Origin: DATKUC01 sp964553615
Lineage (GTDB): Bacteria; Spirochaetota; Spirochaetia; DSM-27196; DATKUC01
NCBI GenBank assembly: GCA_964553615.1
Contig: CAZKMA010000020.1
Coordinates: forward strand, 7,258-71,257
DNA length: 64,000 nucleotides
Direction: 5' to 3'
Shown here: one piece after another, positions 8,209 to 17,240 of the stretch
Layout of the letters: each line of letters opens with the position of its first letter
How positions within the stretch are numbered: the first letter of the stretch is position 1
Program-made: the position numbers and the translations under genes
Notes under the pieces: model-generated
What the model was told of the DNA's origin: nothing
Database searches by the model: none
The model's input: the letters and a program-made list of their open reading frames with translations, nothing else

Positions 8209-9180
8209 ATGGATAAATATCAACTTGGTGCTTCGGATATGAGCGTGAGTCCGATTGGCCTCGGATGCTGGCAGTTTTCCAGCGGAGAGGGAATTGTCGG
8301 AAGATTCTGGCAGAAACTGGACCCGGAGGTTGAGCGGGACATTGTCAGAGTAAGCATGGAAGGCGGAATAAACTGGTTTGATACCGCCGAGGCGTATGGA
8401 TGGGGGCGATCCGAGGAAGCGCTGAACAATGCGCTACGGTCACTCAATGTGGATCCGCGGCAGCCGGACCTGTTCGTTGCAACGAAATGGTTTCCGTTTT
8501 TCCGATTCTCCCGTTCCATGGAACGTACAATCGGTGAGAGACACCGGAGGCTTGGGGAATTCAACATTGATCTGTATCAGATTCATATGCCGACCAGTTT
8601 TTCAAGTATTCCGTCGCAGATGAAGGTTGTTGCGGACCTGATAGAGGACGGAAGGATTCGAAGTGCAGGAGTGAGCAATTTTTCTGCTGCGCAGATGGAG
8701 ACCGCTCACCGTGAGCTCAAGAAGCGTGGCCATAGCCTGCTGACGAATCAGGTTCGGTACAGTCTGCTTGATCGTGCAATAGAACGAAACGGGGTTCTGG
8801 AAACCGCGAAACGGCTTGGCGTTACCATCATTGCCTACTCGCCGCTGGAACAGGGGATTTTGACGGGGAAATTCCATGAAGATCCGTCAATTGTCCGCAA
8901 GCGTCCCGGTCCCCGGAAATACATGAAGGCGTTCAGGGAGTCAGGGCTGAACCGGACCAGGCCCCTTGTAGATCTTCTTCGTCAGATTGGGAGCGGATAC
9001 AGCGCGACGCCGGCGCAAGTCGCACTGAACTGGCTGGTCACCTTTCACGGAGATCGAGTTGTCGCCATTCCCGGTGCTTCCTCGCGCAATCAGGCCGAAC
9101 AGAACGCCGGCGCTATGAAATTTGCCCTGACGCAGAGCGAGATGGAGCAGATAGACGACGTTTCGCGTAGTCTGACTTGA
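8209..9180 (+). CDS. Aldo/keto reductase, YajO/Kv-beta-like
   Basis: A 323-residue NADPH-dependent oxidoreductase of the larger aldo/keto reductase type. Catalytic residues are D58, Y63 (DTAEAYGWG), K93 (ATKW) and H126 (QIHMP). The C-terminal cofactor region reads VAIPGASS. The start is uncertain: ATG 8209 or GTG 8203, with a GGAG element lying 13-19 nt upstream. It is divergent from the TrkA-C membrane protein and alone in its unit. The substrate is unknown. Confidence 0.9.
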   Translation: MDKYQLGASDMSVSPIGLGCWQFSSGEGIVGRFWQKLDPEVERDIVRVSMEGGINWFDTAEAYGWGRSEEALNNALRSLNVDPRQPDLFVATKWFPFFRFSRSMERTIGERHRRLGEFNIDLYQIHMPTSFSSIPSQMKVVADLIEDGRIRSAGVSNFSAAQMETAHRELKKRGHSLLTNQVRYSLLDRAIERNGVLETAKRLGVTIIAYSPLEQGILTGKFHEDPSIVRKRPGPRKYMKAFRESGLNRTRPLVDLLRQIGSGYSATPAQVALNWLVTFHGDRVVAIPGASSRNQAEQNAGAMKFALTQSEMEQIDDVSRSLT

Positions 9181-9285
9181 ACCCTGCTTGCAGGCTCACT
9201 TTTGTCTGCTATTGAGTGCAAGAAAGAGTCTTTTCGACCGATGAAGTATGATGTATGGTAATAAATATGCTCGCGGGGAACACGT

Positions 9286-10593
9286 ATGCGTAAGATGCCG
9301 GTAATCAGTACTGACGTTGAGATCAATCATCGAATCACGCAGATTTGTGAGAGATTTCGCAACTATTTTGCTCCAGTTTTCTTCGATAACGCGGGGAAGG
9401 CACTCGAGTACTTGAAATATGAGCTCCCCGAAATCAACGTCATCAACTTTTCCGATCCGAACATCGATACGGGGATGGTGCTCGAACAGATCAAGGCGGA
9501 TCCATGGCTTCACTACGGCGGCGTCGTAGGCATTCATATTCGAAAGGACAGGAAGCAGGTTGCCGAACAGATGCCGGATTCGAACATTATCAGTCTTATT
9601 CCGCGCGGGGAATTTGTGTCGAGCTTCTATCGGGTCTTGAGAATACTGATTCAGAATCGGCAAATTCTCTTTCAACGAGACCTTCAGAATTATCTCCTGC
9701 GAACCATTTCCGGCTCATTCGTCATGGACAACGATCCGTTCAACGTCCGCACCTATGCGAATCTGGTAACGAATTATCTTTACAACATGAACTCGATCAA
9801 TATCGACAGCAAGGAGCGGCTTCACGTCAGTCTGTTCGAGATGCTCATGAACGCCGTAGAGCACGGAAATTGCAGCATCAGCTACGACGAGAAGTCCCGG
9901 TGGCTCGAGACACACGACACAATCCTGGACCTGATCCGGGACAAGTGCAAGGACCCGGAGGTCCGCGCAAAGCGGGTGTTCTTCAGCTACCGGATTACTC
10001 CCGAACGTTCTTACTACACCATCCGCGACGAAGGGCACGGGTTCAACTGGAAGGAACGAGTCGATCCGAACGAATCAGAAGTGAACTTGAGCCTTCACGG
10101 ACACGGTATTCGGATGACTCAGCACTACGTGGAGAACCTCAGGTACAACGATTCCGGGAATGAAGTTTCTTTCGAACTCGATCACCAGCGCAGAGAGGCA
10201 AATCTTGTTCCCGGCGTGTTTGCCCGCGAACAGGAAGTGGTGGTGCACGAAGGGGATGTCGTATTTCGCGAGGGCGAAGAGTCGAATTTCCTCTACTACA
10301 TAGTGTCGGGACGGTTCAACATCTACTCGTCGGACAAGATGATCTCCACGCTATCGGCGGATGATATATTTCTCGGTGAGATGTCTTTCCTGCTGAATAA
10401 CCGGCGTTCTGCTACCGTCGTGGCACACGGAAGAGGTACGCTTATCAAGATTTCCAAGAATGCATTTGTTGGTGTTATCAAGGAGAATCCGCACTACGGG
10501 ATCTTTCTTGCCCGCCTGCTCGCACAGCGACTCTCGCGGCTGAATGCGCACGTCGCGTCGCTTCAACAGACAGCAGACATACATCTCGGCTGA
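9286..10593 (+). CDS. Pseudo-receiver / HATPase (RsbW-like) / cNMP-binding fusion regulator
   Basis: 435 residues, three modules. Residues 1-120 look like a receiver fold but carry Asn54 where the phosphoacceptor Asp would be, so it is probably not phosphorylated. Residues 165-305 form a GHKL ATPase of the anti-sigma type, with E185/N189 in the N box (EMLMNAVEHGN), DEGHG at 248-252 and HGHGI at 271-275; no histidine phosphoacceptor domain is present. Residues 311-420 form a cyclic-nucleotide-binding domain with an intact cassette GEMSFL...RRSATV. It is cytoplasmic, so it is likely an anti-sigma or partner-switch kinase tuned by a nucleotide. A GGGGA site precedes the ATG. Confidence 0.85.
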   Translation: MRKMPVISTDVEINHRITQICERFRNYFAPVFFDNAGKALEYLKYELPEINVINFSDPNIDTGMVLEQIKADPWLHYGGVVGIHIRKDRKQVAEQMPDSNIISLIPRGEFVSSFYRVLRILIQNRQILFQRDLQNYLLRTISGSFVMDNDPFNVRTYANLVTNYLYNMNSINIDSKERLHVSLFEMLMNAVEHGNCSISYDEKSRWLETHDTILDLIRDKCKDPEVRAKRVFFSYRITPERSYYTIRDEGHGFNWKERVDPNESEVNLSLHGHGIRMTQHYVENLRYNDSGNEVSFELDHQRREANLVPGVFAREQEVVVHEGDVVFREGEESNFLYYIVSGRFNIYSSDKMISTLSADDIFLGEMSFLLNNRRSATVVAHGRGTLIKISKNAFVGVIKENPHYGIFLARLLAQRLSRLNAHVASLQQTADIHLG

Positions 10594-10676
10594 GACGCCG
10601 GAAAATAACCTCCGCCGCAGATCCGATTGCAGACAGTCTCCGGCAGAATGCGCAGTACACCTCGCGGCCGCGGGGA

Positions 10677-10985
10677 TCAGTCGGTCGTGCGAGTGCTCGC
10701 AGAATATCCCAGTCTGTCCACGAGTCCCACAATCTTGTCTATTGTTTCGTGATTCCCGTCGTACGCAATCTGGATTGTACTCGTTCCCCGGTCAACATAT
10801 ATTTCCGACACACCGGCGAGCCTCCTGCCGAAGTGCTCAATTGCGATCGAACATGACGTGCATGTGGCACCCTCGAGATCAAGAATAGCCTTCTTCTGTT
10901 CTACCGTCTCATTCATATGAGAAAGATACTCAGGAATGGCGCACTTGGTGAAGTGGCAAAGACCCGGATCGACGATTTTACACAT
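10677..10985 (-). CDS. Small heavy-metal-associated (HMA) domain protein
   Basis: 102 residues. The C-terminal ~70 residues form an HMA fold with the metal-binding loop GATCTSC, slightly different from GMTCxxC of copper chaperones. The first 25 residues add three cysteines (CKIVDPGLCHFTKC), which could form a second metal site or act as a redox extension. It starts at ATG 10985 with GGGGA upstream; an internal ATG would give a plain 79-residue HMA protein. No P-type ATPase or CsoR-type regulator is adjacent. Copper or a similar soft metal is an inference. Confidence 0.8.
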   Translation of the reverse strand: MCKIVDPGLCHFTKCAIPEYLSHMNETVEQKKAILDLEGATCTSCSIAIEHFGRRLAGVSEIYVDRGTSTIQIAYDGNHETIDKIVGLVDRLGYSASTRTTD

Positions 10986-11049
10986 GGATCATTCCCCACT
11001 ATAATAGGCTCACCCTGTGCGTGACAGGTTCTACGGGGTGGAGATGCAT

Positions 11050-12003
11050 GTGATAACCGGACCCGAAACTGCCGCGGTGCTGGCGGCGAGCCTGAAAACT
11101 GAAATCCGTCGCGTCTTTGTCGGAGGCGATGCCGTCCTTGATCTTCTTCTTGCCGGATTTTTCGGCGGCCTCCATGTGCTGATCGAAGACATACCCGGTG
11201 TCGGGAAGACCACGCTCGCCCGAGGACTCTCCTTGAGTGCAGGCATGGACTTCGGGAGAGTCCAGTTTACGCCGGATCTTCTACCCGGCGATATCAGCGG
11301 TGTTACCGTCTGGAGTCAGGAGTCCCGTTCCTTCGTATTCAAGGCCGGCGCGATAATGCATCAGTTCATTCTTGCTGACGAGGTGAATCGTGCGTCCTCA
11401 CGCACGCAGGCGGCGCTGCTCGAGGCGATGCAGGAGATGTCGGTGACCGTGGATGGCACGACGTATCCGCTGCCCGACCCGTTCATGGTGGTGGCGACTC
11501 AGAATCCGCTGACTTTTACCGGAACCTTCCCACTTCCGGAGGCACAGATAGATAGATTCGGTCTCACTCTGTCCCTCGGCTACCCGGGCGAGGCCGCCGA
11601 AATGGCTATTCTCAATCGTTACTACGAGGAGTCGCCCTTCAGTGCAATCAATCCCGTGTGCGATGGCAACGAGATCAAGGCTGTTCGTTCTCTGGTTCGC
11701 GCCATCCGGGTTGATGACAAGGTCAAGCTCTTCCTGATTGCCATTGCGGACAAGACACGAAGGCACCCCTTTCTCAGACTCGGCATGAGCCCGCGCGCCA
11801 CCCAGCACCTCATGCGTGCAGCCCAGGCAAACGCGGTTCTTCAGGGTCGGGAGTACGTTGTCCCCGAGGATGTCATCGCCGTTGCGGAACCGTGTCTGAA
11901 GCATCGACTGGTACCGACTGCGGAGGCGCGAATGGAGAATAAGACAACTTCCGAGGTAGTAGAGGAGATCATGCGCACAATCCCGAAACCCGCAGGGTAC
12001 TAG
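11050..12003 (+). CDS. MoxR-family AAA ATPase
   Basis: About 317 residues. Walker A GVGKTTLA, Walker B ILADEVNR and the GTFPLPEAQIDRF sensor segment define the MoxR/RavA-type AAA family, chaperone-like ATPases that mature or regulate partner proteins. Start choice: GTG 11050 has GGTGGAG six bases upstream, while ATG 11044 abuts that site and a further upstream GTG at 11017 lacks one. It is followed after 1 bp by the DUF58 gene, the classic MoxR-DUF58-transglutaminase arrangement. Confidence 0.93.
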   Translation: MITGPETAAVLAASLKTEIRRVFVGGDAVLDLLLAGFFGGLHVLIEDIPGVGKTTLARGLSLSAGMDFGRVQFTPDLLPGDISGVTVWSQESRSFVFKAGAIMHQFILADEVNRASSRTQAALLEAMQEMSVTVDGTTYPLPDPFMVVATQNPLTFTGTFPLPEAQIDRFGLTLSLGYPGEAAEMAILNRYYEESPFSAINPVCDGNEIKAVRSLVRAIRVDDKVKLFLIAIADKTRRHPFLRLGMSPRATQHLMRAAQANAVLQGREYVVPEDVIAVAEPCLKHRLVPTAEARMENKTTSEVVEEIMRTIPKPAGY

Positions 12004-12004
12004 C

Positions 12005-13225
12005 GTGGACAACGGGAAGATCGTGTCCGTGCGCTGGGGAGGTCCGGCGCTCTACGCCTTCGTCCTTGTCCTCCTCTATCTTGCTGCTGCCTACCTGGGA
12101 ACCACATTCATCTTTCTGTTTTCGCTTTTTCTTCTCGTCCCCATCGGTTCGATTCTCATGATTGTCGTTACCGCATACTTTCTGAAATACCACCAGGACT
12201 TCTCGACGGATCATCCACTGAAGGGGGAGGAGGTTGTCTACAGCATTGCCGTTTCCAAGGAGGGACTTCTTCCATCGGGTCGCATTCGCCTCAATCTTGT
12301 CGGGACTCAGCAGGGAATGAGCCTTGGTCTGGAGGATATTGAACTCTATCCTGCGGCGAATAGACGCTACGCGTTTTCTTACACCATACATTGTCCGTTT
12401 CGAGGGGTTTATACCGTGGGGCTCGAATCCATTGAGCTGCTCGGACATCTCGGCTGGTTCAGCCTCTTCGTCCATGCATGGTGCAGGACCTTCTATGTGT
12501 ACCCGCGGGTTGTCGATTTGCACAAGTCTCCGTTCGGAGACGAGGGAAGTTCCGTTTCACTGCCGGGGCTGACTCGCGGCGGAGAGGAAGACTACACGCT
12601 GCTCGAGAGTGTCGAACCGTACCGGGCGGGAATGCCTATCAGGCATGTGGCGTGGAAAAAGTTTGCCTCCATGGGAGAGCCCGCGCTGAAGCGGTACGAC
12701 TCTTCATCCCGCCCCGGCGTTACTCTCGTGCTCGATACACGCGGGAGCGCCGAGCGAAATGAACAGGCACTCGAGACGGAGGACTGCTCGGTGGAAATTC
12801 TCGTGGCGCTCGTGAAATACTTCTCCGAGCAGGACATTCCGGTCGACGTCTTTGGGGATGGAATGGAAACCTTCCATTTCGGCGGTAGAGACGACGATCT
12901 GTTTCGGAAATTTCACCACGCGACGGTCGGGATATTCTTCCAGTCCCGGATCAGTCCGCTTCAGGTTGTTGACGAACTGCGCCTTGCAAACCGCGTAATC
13001 GTCAGCACGGTAGTTTTTGTAACCCATCTCTCGGACCCTGAGATTCTTGCATTCTGCGACCGCTCGGCATCTTCAATTCCGGCTGCGGCAATTGTCAACC
13101 TGTCGGGAATGACGGATTTTGAGCGTGAACGAACGAACGGGAGTCTGGCCCACCTTCGGGAACGGGGAGCCGCGGTGCGTTCGGTTCAGAGTTCCGCAAC
13201 CCTCCGGGAGGATCTTGAACGGTGA
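12005..13225 (+). CDS. DUF58 / von Willebrand-like membrane protein
   Basis: 406 residues from a GTG one base after the MoxR stop. Two closely spaced membrane segments lie at about 14-58. The DUF58 core contains the signature YRAGMPIRHVAWKKFASMGE near 208-227 and a vWA-like stretch (TLVLDTRGS). These proteins are the usual membrane-bound partners of MoxR ATPases. The stop overlaps the next start (ATGA at 13222-13225), so the three genes are an operon. The substrate of the complex is unknown. Confidence 0.9.
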   Translation: MDNGKIVSVRWGGPALYAFVLVLLYLAAAYLGTTFIFLFSLFLLVPIGSILMIVVTAYFLKYHQDFSTDHPLKGEEVVYSIAVSKEGLLPSGRIRLNLVGTQQGMSLGLEDIELYPAANRRYAFSYTIHCPFRGVYTVGLESIELLGHLGWFSLFVHAWCRTFYVYPRVVDLHKSPFGDEGSSVSLPGLTRGGEEDYTLLESVEPYRAGMPIRHVAWKKFASMGEPALKRYDSSSRPGVTLVLDTRGSAERNEQALETEDCSVEILVALVKYFSEQDIPVDVFGDGMETFHFGGRDDDLFRKFHHATVGIFFQSRISPLQVVDELRLANRVIVSTVVFVTHLSDPEILAFCDRSASSIPAAAIVNLSGMTDFERERTNGSLAHLRERGAAVRSVQSSATLREDLER

Positions 13226-15504
13226 TGCGGCAGAACGTGCGCATTGCTTTGTATGTTCCGGTCGCACTCGCGTTTCCGATGCTGACCGTCCTGGTGCTCC
13301 GCGCGGTGCTGGTGCCGGAAGGGCCGGTATGGCTCATCATTGCATACGCTGCGCTCCTTCAGACGACCTACGCGGCTTCAGCTGCAGGCACCGGACGGAG
13401 AGTTCTCCGGAGCATACGAAGGATTCGGCTGATCCTACTGGCGGTCGGCGGGATCGCGGTGCTCACAAACATCATAATTGTTCCCCAGTCCGCATACATT
13501 ACCTGGTTCCACATTGTGGCAAACGGGAACGCACGCGGTCTGGTCTCTTTCGTCTTCATCGTGGTCGCAGGATATGTGGCCGCAGTGCTCGGCGGACAGA
13601 TCTTCCGCCATGGTTTCCTCTTGCCGTTTATCGGCTTGATTATTCTCGGTGCGGTTCTCGGCACCATCATAACCCAGTCCAGGTACTTCGTAGCGGCAGT
13701 ACTGATTGCAGGCGCTACCGGGGTATTTGTGCTCGGCGGGAAAGGGCTCTCCTGGGGGCATCGGATACGATACGGCCTCGGCCTGTCCGTCTTTGCCCTG
13801 GCGGTTTTCGGTGCGAGCACCGCGGCCGCGTCGATATTCCGTTCGCAGGGCAACAACCTTGTAGACACCGTGCTTGCACCCGGCCTTCGGGATGCTCTGT
13901 TGAATGTGGCTCCCGGGTTCCCGCTCCTCTATGCAATTCCCGGCTATGGGTACTCATTCGACGCCCTGCCGCTGGGAAGCTCTCCTACGCTGTCGGATAC
14001 AAAGATTTTTCGTGTGCATGCGCCGCCGGGGCAGACTATCTATCTCCAGACTGCAGCCTACGACAGTTATCAGGACGGGAATTGGACCGACTCGCCGGAG
14101 ATTCTTGACCACGCACGGAAAAACGCAACGCACGCCATGGAAAAGCTGTTTGCGCCCGGGCTTGAGCATCCGGAAGGGAACGATATCTCGGTGACTATCC
14201 TCGGTGACTTCTACTCCTACATTCCCGTCATTCCCGATCTGCGCAGTCTTGGGATCGATCTGTCTGCCGACCGTTCCCGGACGACAGGGGGTACCTCGGC
14301 CGTGGCTGCACGGCAGGCACTCGATCTGGAGTACGGGGCAATGAATACAGGGTATCTTCTCAAATCACCGCTCCTCAAGGGGGACACTATCGTGCTTCGC
14401 CGTGGGATGTACGACGCTACACCCGAACCGGGAGTTCCCGAAGACGTCTATCTTCAGGTTCCCGACTCCGTGCCGGCGGAGGTCCGAAGTGCCGCCCGCT
14501 CTCTTGGACCCAGGATCGATGTTCCGTTCAAGTCTGAGTTCGAACCGGGAAAGAAGAGTGCCGACAAAGGTGAGATCCTGTCTCGGGCAAACGCTATCCG
14601 GGAGTTTATTCAGGCACGCACCCGATACTCTCTCCAGACCCGGAGGCCACCGGTCGGTACGGATCTGGTTGACTACTTTCTCTTTCAGCATCCAACGGGG
14701 TACTGTGTTCACTACGCTACCGCGTTCACGATTCTTGCGCGTCTTGAGGGGATACCAACACGGTACGTGACAGGCTTCCTCGTCAATATGCCATTCAACA
14801 GCAGTTCCCGTGAAGTGAGCGGTCTGACCGCTCATGCATGGCCGGAGATATGGCTTCCGGGACAGGGATGGACGACATTCGAAGTTACACCGCCGCTTCA
14901 GGCCAGCCGTTACGATGACCCGGGATACTATCGGAATCTCGGGTCAAACGCGCTGACATCCCGGCAATTGCGGGCGCTTATCGGAGATCGACTTCCGAAT
15001 CTGCAGGAAACCGAATCTCGAGCATCGAACGCGACACCCGGTCGGCAGAGCTGGCTGTCTGCTGTCGCCTCGGTGGTTGCCCTTCTTTTGCTTGTGCTGG
15101 CAATTCTATTCCGTCTCAGAAGGTATCTCGGCAGGCCCGGAGATCAGTTTCGCTATGCATGTGTGCTCATCTGTGCACGGACCGAGCGTTTCGGTGTTGA
15201 TCCCCCGACAGCGAGAGGATGGACCGGTTGGAGCACAGAAGCGGCGGGAAGAATTGTTCTTCGGCGATCCGGCCGGAGGCGACAGGGAAGAGGGGAACGC
15301 CGTGTTGCCGGGAGTGCACACGCTCGAAGCGATGCGCAGGTCTTTACCCGGATTGCGCGGGTCGCCCACAGGAGCTTTTTTGGCGGTATTGCAGTGAGCC
15401 GTCGGGACGCACGATTTGCGCGGATGCTTCTGCGAAGCTTGCCGGGAGGTCTTCTGCGTGGCAGAGGACGGAAACAGACACCCCGGCATGGTTCCGTCAC
15501 TTGA
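13222..15504 (+). CDS. Transglutaminase-like membrane protein (TgpA family)
   Basis: 760 residues. Six or so membrane helices fill the first ~210 residues, then an extracytoplasmic transglutaminase-like domain, a further helix near 615-635 and a DUF4129-like Arg-rich tail. Catalytic residues: C495 (TGYCVHYA), H538 (AHAWPEIW) and, at the usual Asp position, E554 (FEVTPP). It is the last gene of the MoxR-DUF58-TgpA operon, thought in other bacteria to act on envelope proteins. The C-terminal ~100 residues are unusually Arg-rich, but the downstream stretch FTRIARVAHRSFFGG looks like normal DUF4129, so I do not call a frameshift. Confidence 0.88.
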   Translation: MMRQNVRIALYVPVALAFPMLTVLVLRAVLVPEGPVWLIIAYAALLQTTYAASAAGTGRRVLRSIRRIRLILLAVGGIAVLTNIIIVPQSAYITWFHIVANGNARGLVSFVFIVVAGYVAAVLGGQIFRHGFLLPFIGLIILGAVLGTIITQSRYFVAAVLIAGATGVFVLGGKGLSWGHRIRYGLGLSVFALAVFGASTAAASIFRSQGNNLVDTVLAPGLRDALLNVAPGFPLLYAIPGYGYSFDALPLGSSPTLSDTKIFRVHAPPGQTIYLQTAAYDSYQDGNWTDSPEILDHARKNATHAMEKLFAPGLEHPEGNDISVTILGDFYSYIPVIPDLRSLGIDLSADRSRTTGGTSAVAARQALDLEYGAMNTGYLLKSPLLKGDTIVLRRGMYDATPEPGVPEDVYLQVPDSVPAEVRSAARSLGPRIDVPFKSEFEPGKKSADKGEILSRANAIREFIQARTRYSLQTRRPPVGTDLVDYFLFQHPTGYCVHYATAFTILARLEGIPTRYVTGFLVNMPFNSSSREVSGLTAHAWPEIWLPGQGWTTFEVTPPLQASRYDDPGYYRNLGSNALTSRQLRALIGDRLPNLQETESRASNATPGRQSWLSAVASVVALLLLVLAILFRLRRYLGRPGDQFRYACVLICARTERFGVDPPTARGWTGWSTEAAGRIVLRRSGRRRQGRGERRVAGSAHARSDAQVFTRIARVAHRSFFGGIAVSRRDARFARMLLRSLPGGLLRGRGRKQTPRHGSVT

Positions 15505-15605
15505 CAGAAGGGTACATGTCACGGCACTGTACATACGATTCATTCCGCCTCAGACTGCCGAGAGTTTTCATTTCGCAGCCAACATCCACACCATAAGGAG
15601 TTTGT

Positions 15606-17240
15606 GTGATTTCTGTTCAGGATCTGAGCCTGTCCTTCGGGACAAGAGTTCTATTTAAAGATGTATCGTTGAAATTCACGTCGGGAAACTGTTATGGAAT
15701 TATCGGTGCAAACGGCGCCGGGAAATCGACATTCCTCAAGATACTTTCCGGAGAGATAGATTCGGACAGGGGCGATGTAAGCATCGGCTCCGGTGAGCGA
15801 ATAGCCATCCTGGGCCAGGACCAGGCTGCGTTCGACCCGCACCCTGTTCTTCACACCGTTATCATGGGCTACCCCCGATTGTATTCGATTATGAAGGAAC
15901 GCGAAGAGATCTACGCGAAACCTGAGTTCACCGAAGAAGACGGCCTCCGCGCCTCGCATCTGGAGGCAGATTTCGCCGAACTGAACGGATGGGAGGCCGA
16001 AGCCGAGGCTGCGGTTCTGCTCTCCGGACTCGGCGTTCCGGAAGAGCTTCACGAGCGGCGCATGGAAGAGGTGGAGCCCGCGTACAAGGTGCGCGTACTT
16101 CTTGCACAGGCGCTCTTCGGAAACCCGGATATCCTTCTTCTCGACGAGCCCACCAACAACCTCGATCTCGAATCCATCTCCTGGTTGGAGGACTTTCTCT
16201 ATCGGTTCAAGAATACGGTCATCGTTGTTTCCCATGACCGTCACTTTCTCAACCGGGTTTGCACACACGTTGTCGACATAGATTTTGGCAAGATACAGAT
16301 GTATGTCGGTAACTATGACTTCTGGTATCAGGCCAGCCAGCTCATGTCGAAGCAACGGAAGGATCAGCAGAAACGCACGGAAGATCGCGCGTCGGAGCTC
16401 CGAGAATTCATCCAGCGGTTCGCGTCCAACGCCGCGAAATCACGGCAGGCCACATCGCGCAAGAAAGAGCTGGAGAAGCTGAACCTGGATGATTTTCCCG
16501 CCTCGTCCCGCAGGTTTCCATACGTGAATTTCAAGCCGGACAGAGAGTGCGGACGGTCAATCCTCGAGGTACGCGGCCTGACAAAGACCGTCGAAGGGGA
16601 TAAGGTGCTCGATGATTTTACCTTCACGGTGAACCGGGACGACAAGATTGCATTCGTGGGTCCCATGAGCCTGACACGCTCGGTGCTGTTCGATATCCTT
16701 GCCGGAGAGCTTCAGCCGGACGCCGGGTCCTTTGACTGGGGCGTAACTGTGTCCATTGCGCATTTTCCGAAGGAAAACGGCCCGTTGTTCGAGACCGACC
16801 TGTCAATACTCGACTGGCTTCGGCAGTATTCCCCCGACCCGGATGAAACATACGTACGCAGCTTTCTGGGGCGAATGCTGTTTTCCGGAGATGAAGCCTT
16901 GAAGAAAACCAGGGTTCTCTCGGGCGGCGAACGGGTTCGCTGTCTGCTTGCGCGAATGATGCTCTCGGGAGCAAATGGACTGGTGCTCGATGAACCGACA
17001 AATCACCTCGATCTCGAGTCTATCAGCGCACTGAACAACGCGCTCATAGAGTTCCCCGGTGTGGTGCTTTTCTCATCTCACGACCACCAATTTGTGGACA
17101 GCATCGCAAACCGGATTGTCGAATTTACGCCAGGCGGTATAATAGATCGTATGATGCGGTTCGACGATTATTTGCGGGACGAGGGAGTTGGGAAGTTGCG
17201 GGACTCGATGTACCACGAGCACTCACGGATGAGCCTTTGA
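15606..17240 (+). CDS. ABC-F ATPase, YkpA/YbiT-like, with one degenerate ATP site
   Basis: 544 residues, two ABC domains joined by the charged linker (about 245-295) that reaches tRNA in ABC-F translation factors; no membrane segments. NBD1 has Walker A GANGAGKS (34-41) and Walker B D180/E181, but its signature is VEPAY (156-160) instead of LSGGE. NBD2 has a good signature LSGGE (438-442) and D462/E463, but its Walker A reads GPMSLTRS (352-359) with Arg in place of the Lys. In the head-to-tail sandwich one ATP site is therefore complete and the other is broken on both halves. GTG start with AAGGAG 5 nt upstream. Likely cytoplasmic, ribosome-associated. Confidence 0.9.
   Translation: MISVQDLSLSFGTRVLFKDVSLKFTSGNCYGIIGANGAGKSTFLKILSGEIDSDRGDVSIGSGERIAILGQDQAAFDPHPVLHTVIMGYPRLYSIMKEREEIYAKPEFTEEDGLRASHLEADFAELNGWEAEAEAAVLLSGLGVPEELHERRMEEVEPAYKVRVLLAQALFGNPDILLLDEPTNNLDLESISWLEDFLYRFKNTVIVVSHDRHFLNRVCTHVVDIDFGKIQMYVGNYDFWYQASQLMSKQRKDQQKRTEDRASELREFIQRFASNAAKSRQATSRKKELEKLNLDDFPASSRRFPYVNFKPDRECGRSILEVRGLTKTVEGDKVLDDFTFTVNRDDKIAFVGPMSLTRSVLFDILAGELQPDAGSFDWGVTVSIAHFPKENGPLFETDLSILDWLRQYSPDPDETYVRSFLGRMLFSGDEALKKTRVLSGGERVRCLLARMMLSGANGLVLDEPTNHLDLESISALNNALIEFPGVVLFSSHDHQFVDSIANRIVEFTPGGIIDRMMRFDDYLRDEGVGKLRDSMYHEHSRMSL

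Noticed and set aside
10660..10680. GC-rich palindrome as terminator of the regulator gene at 9.3-10.6 kb
   Set aside because: No loop of usable size and no T-tract.
15190..15320. Possible frameshift in the TgpA C-terminus (Arg-rich region with open frames in all three phases)
   Set aside because: Sequence after the Arg-rich stretch returns to a plausible DUF4129 pattern in the same frame, and neither alternative frame looks better.
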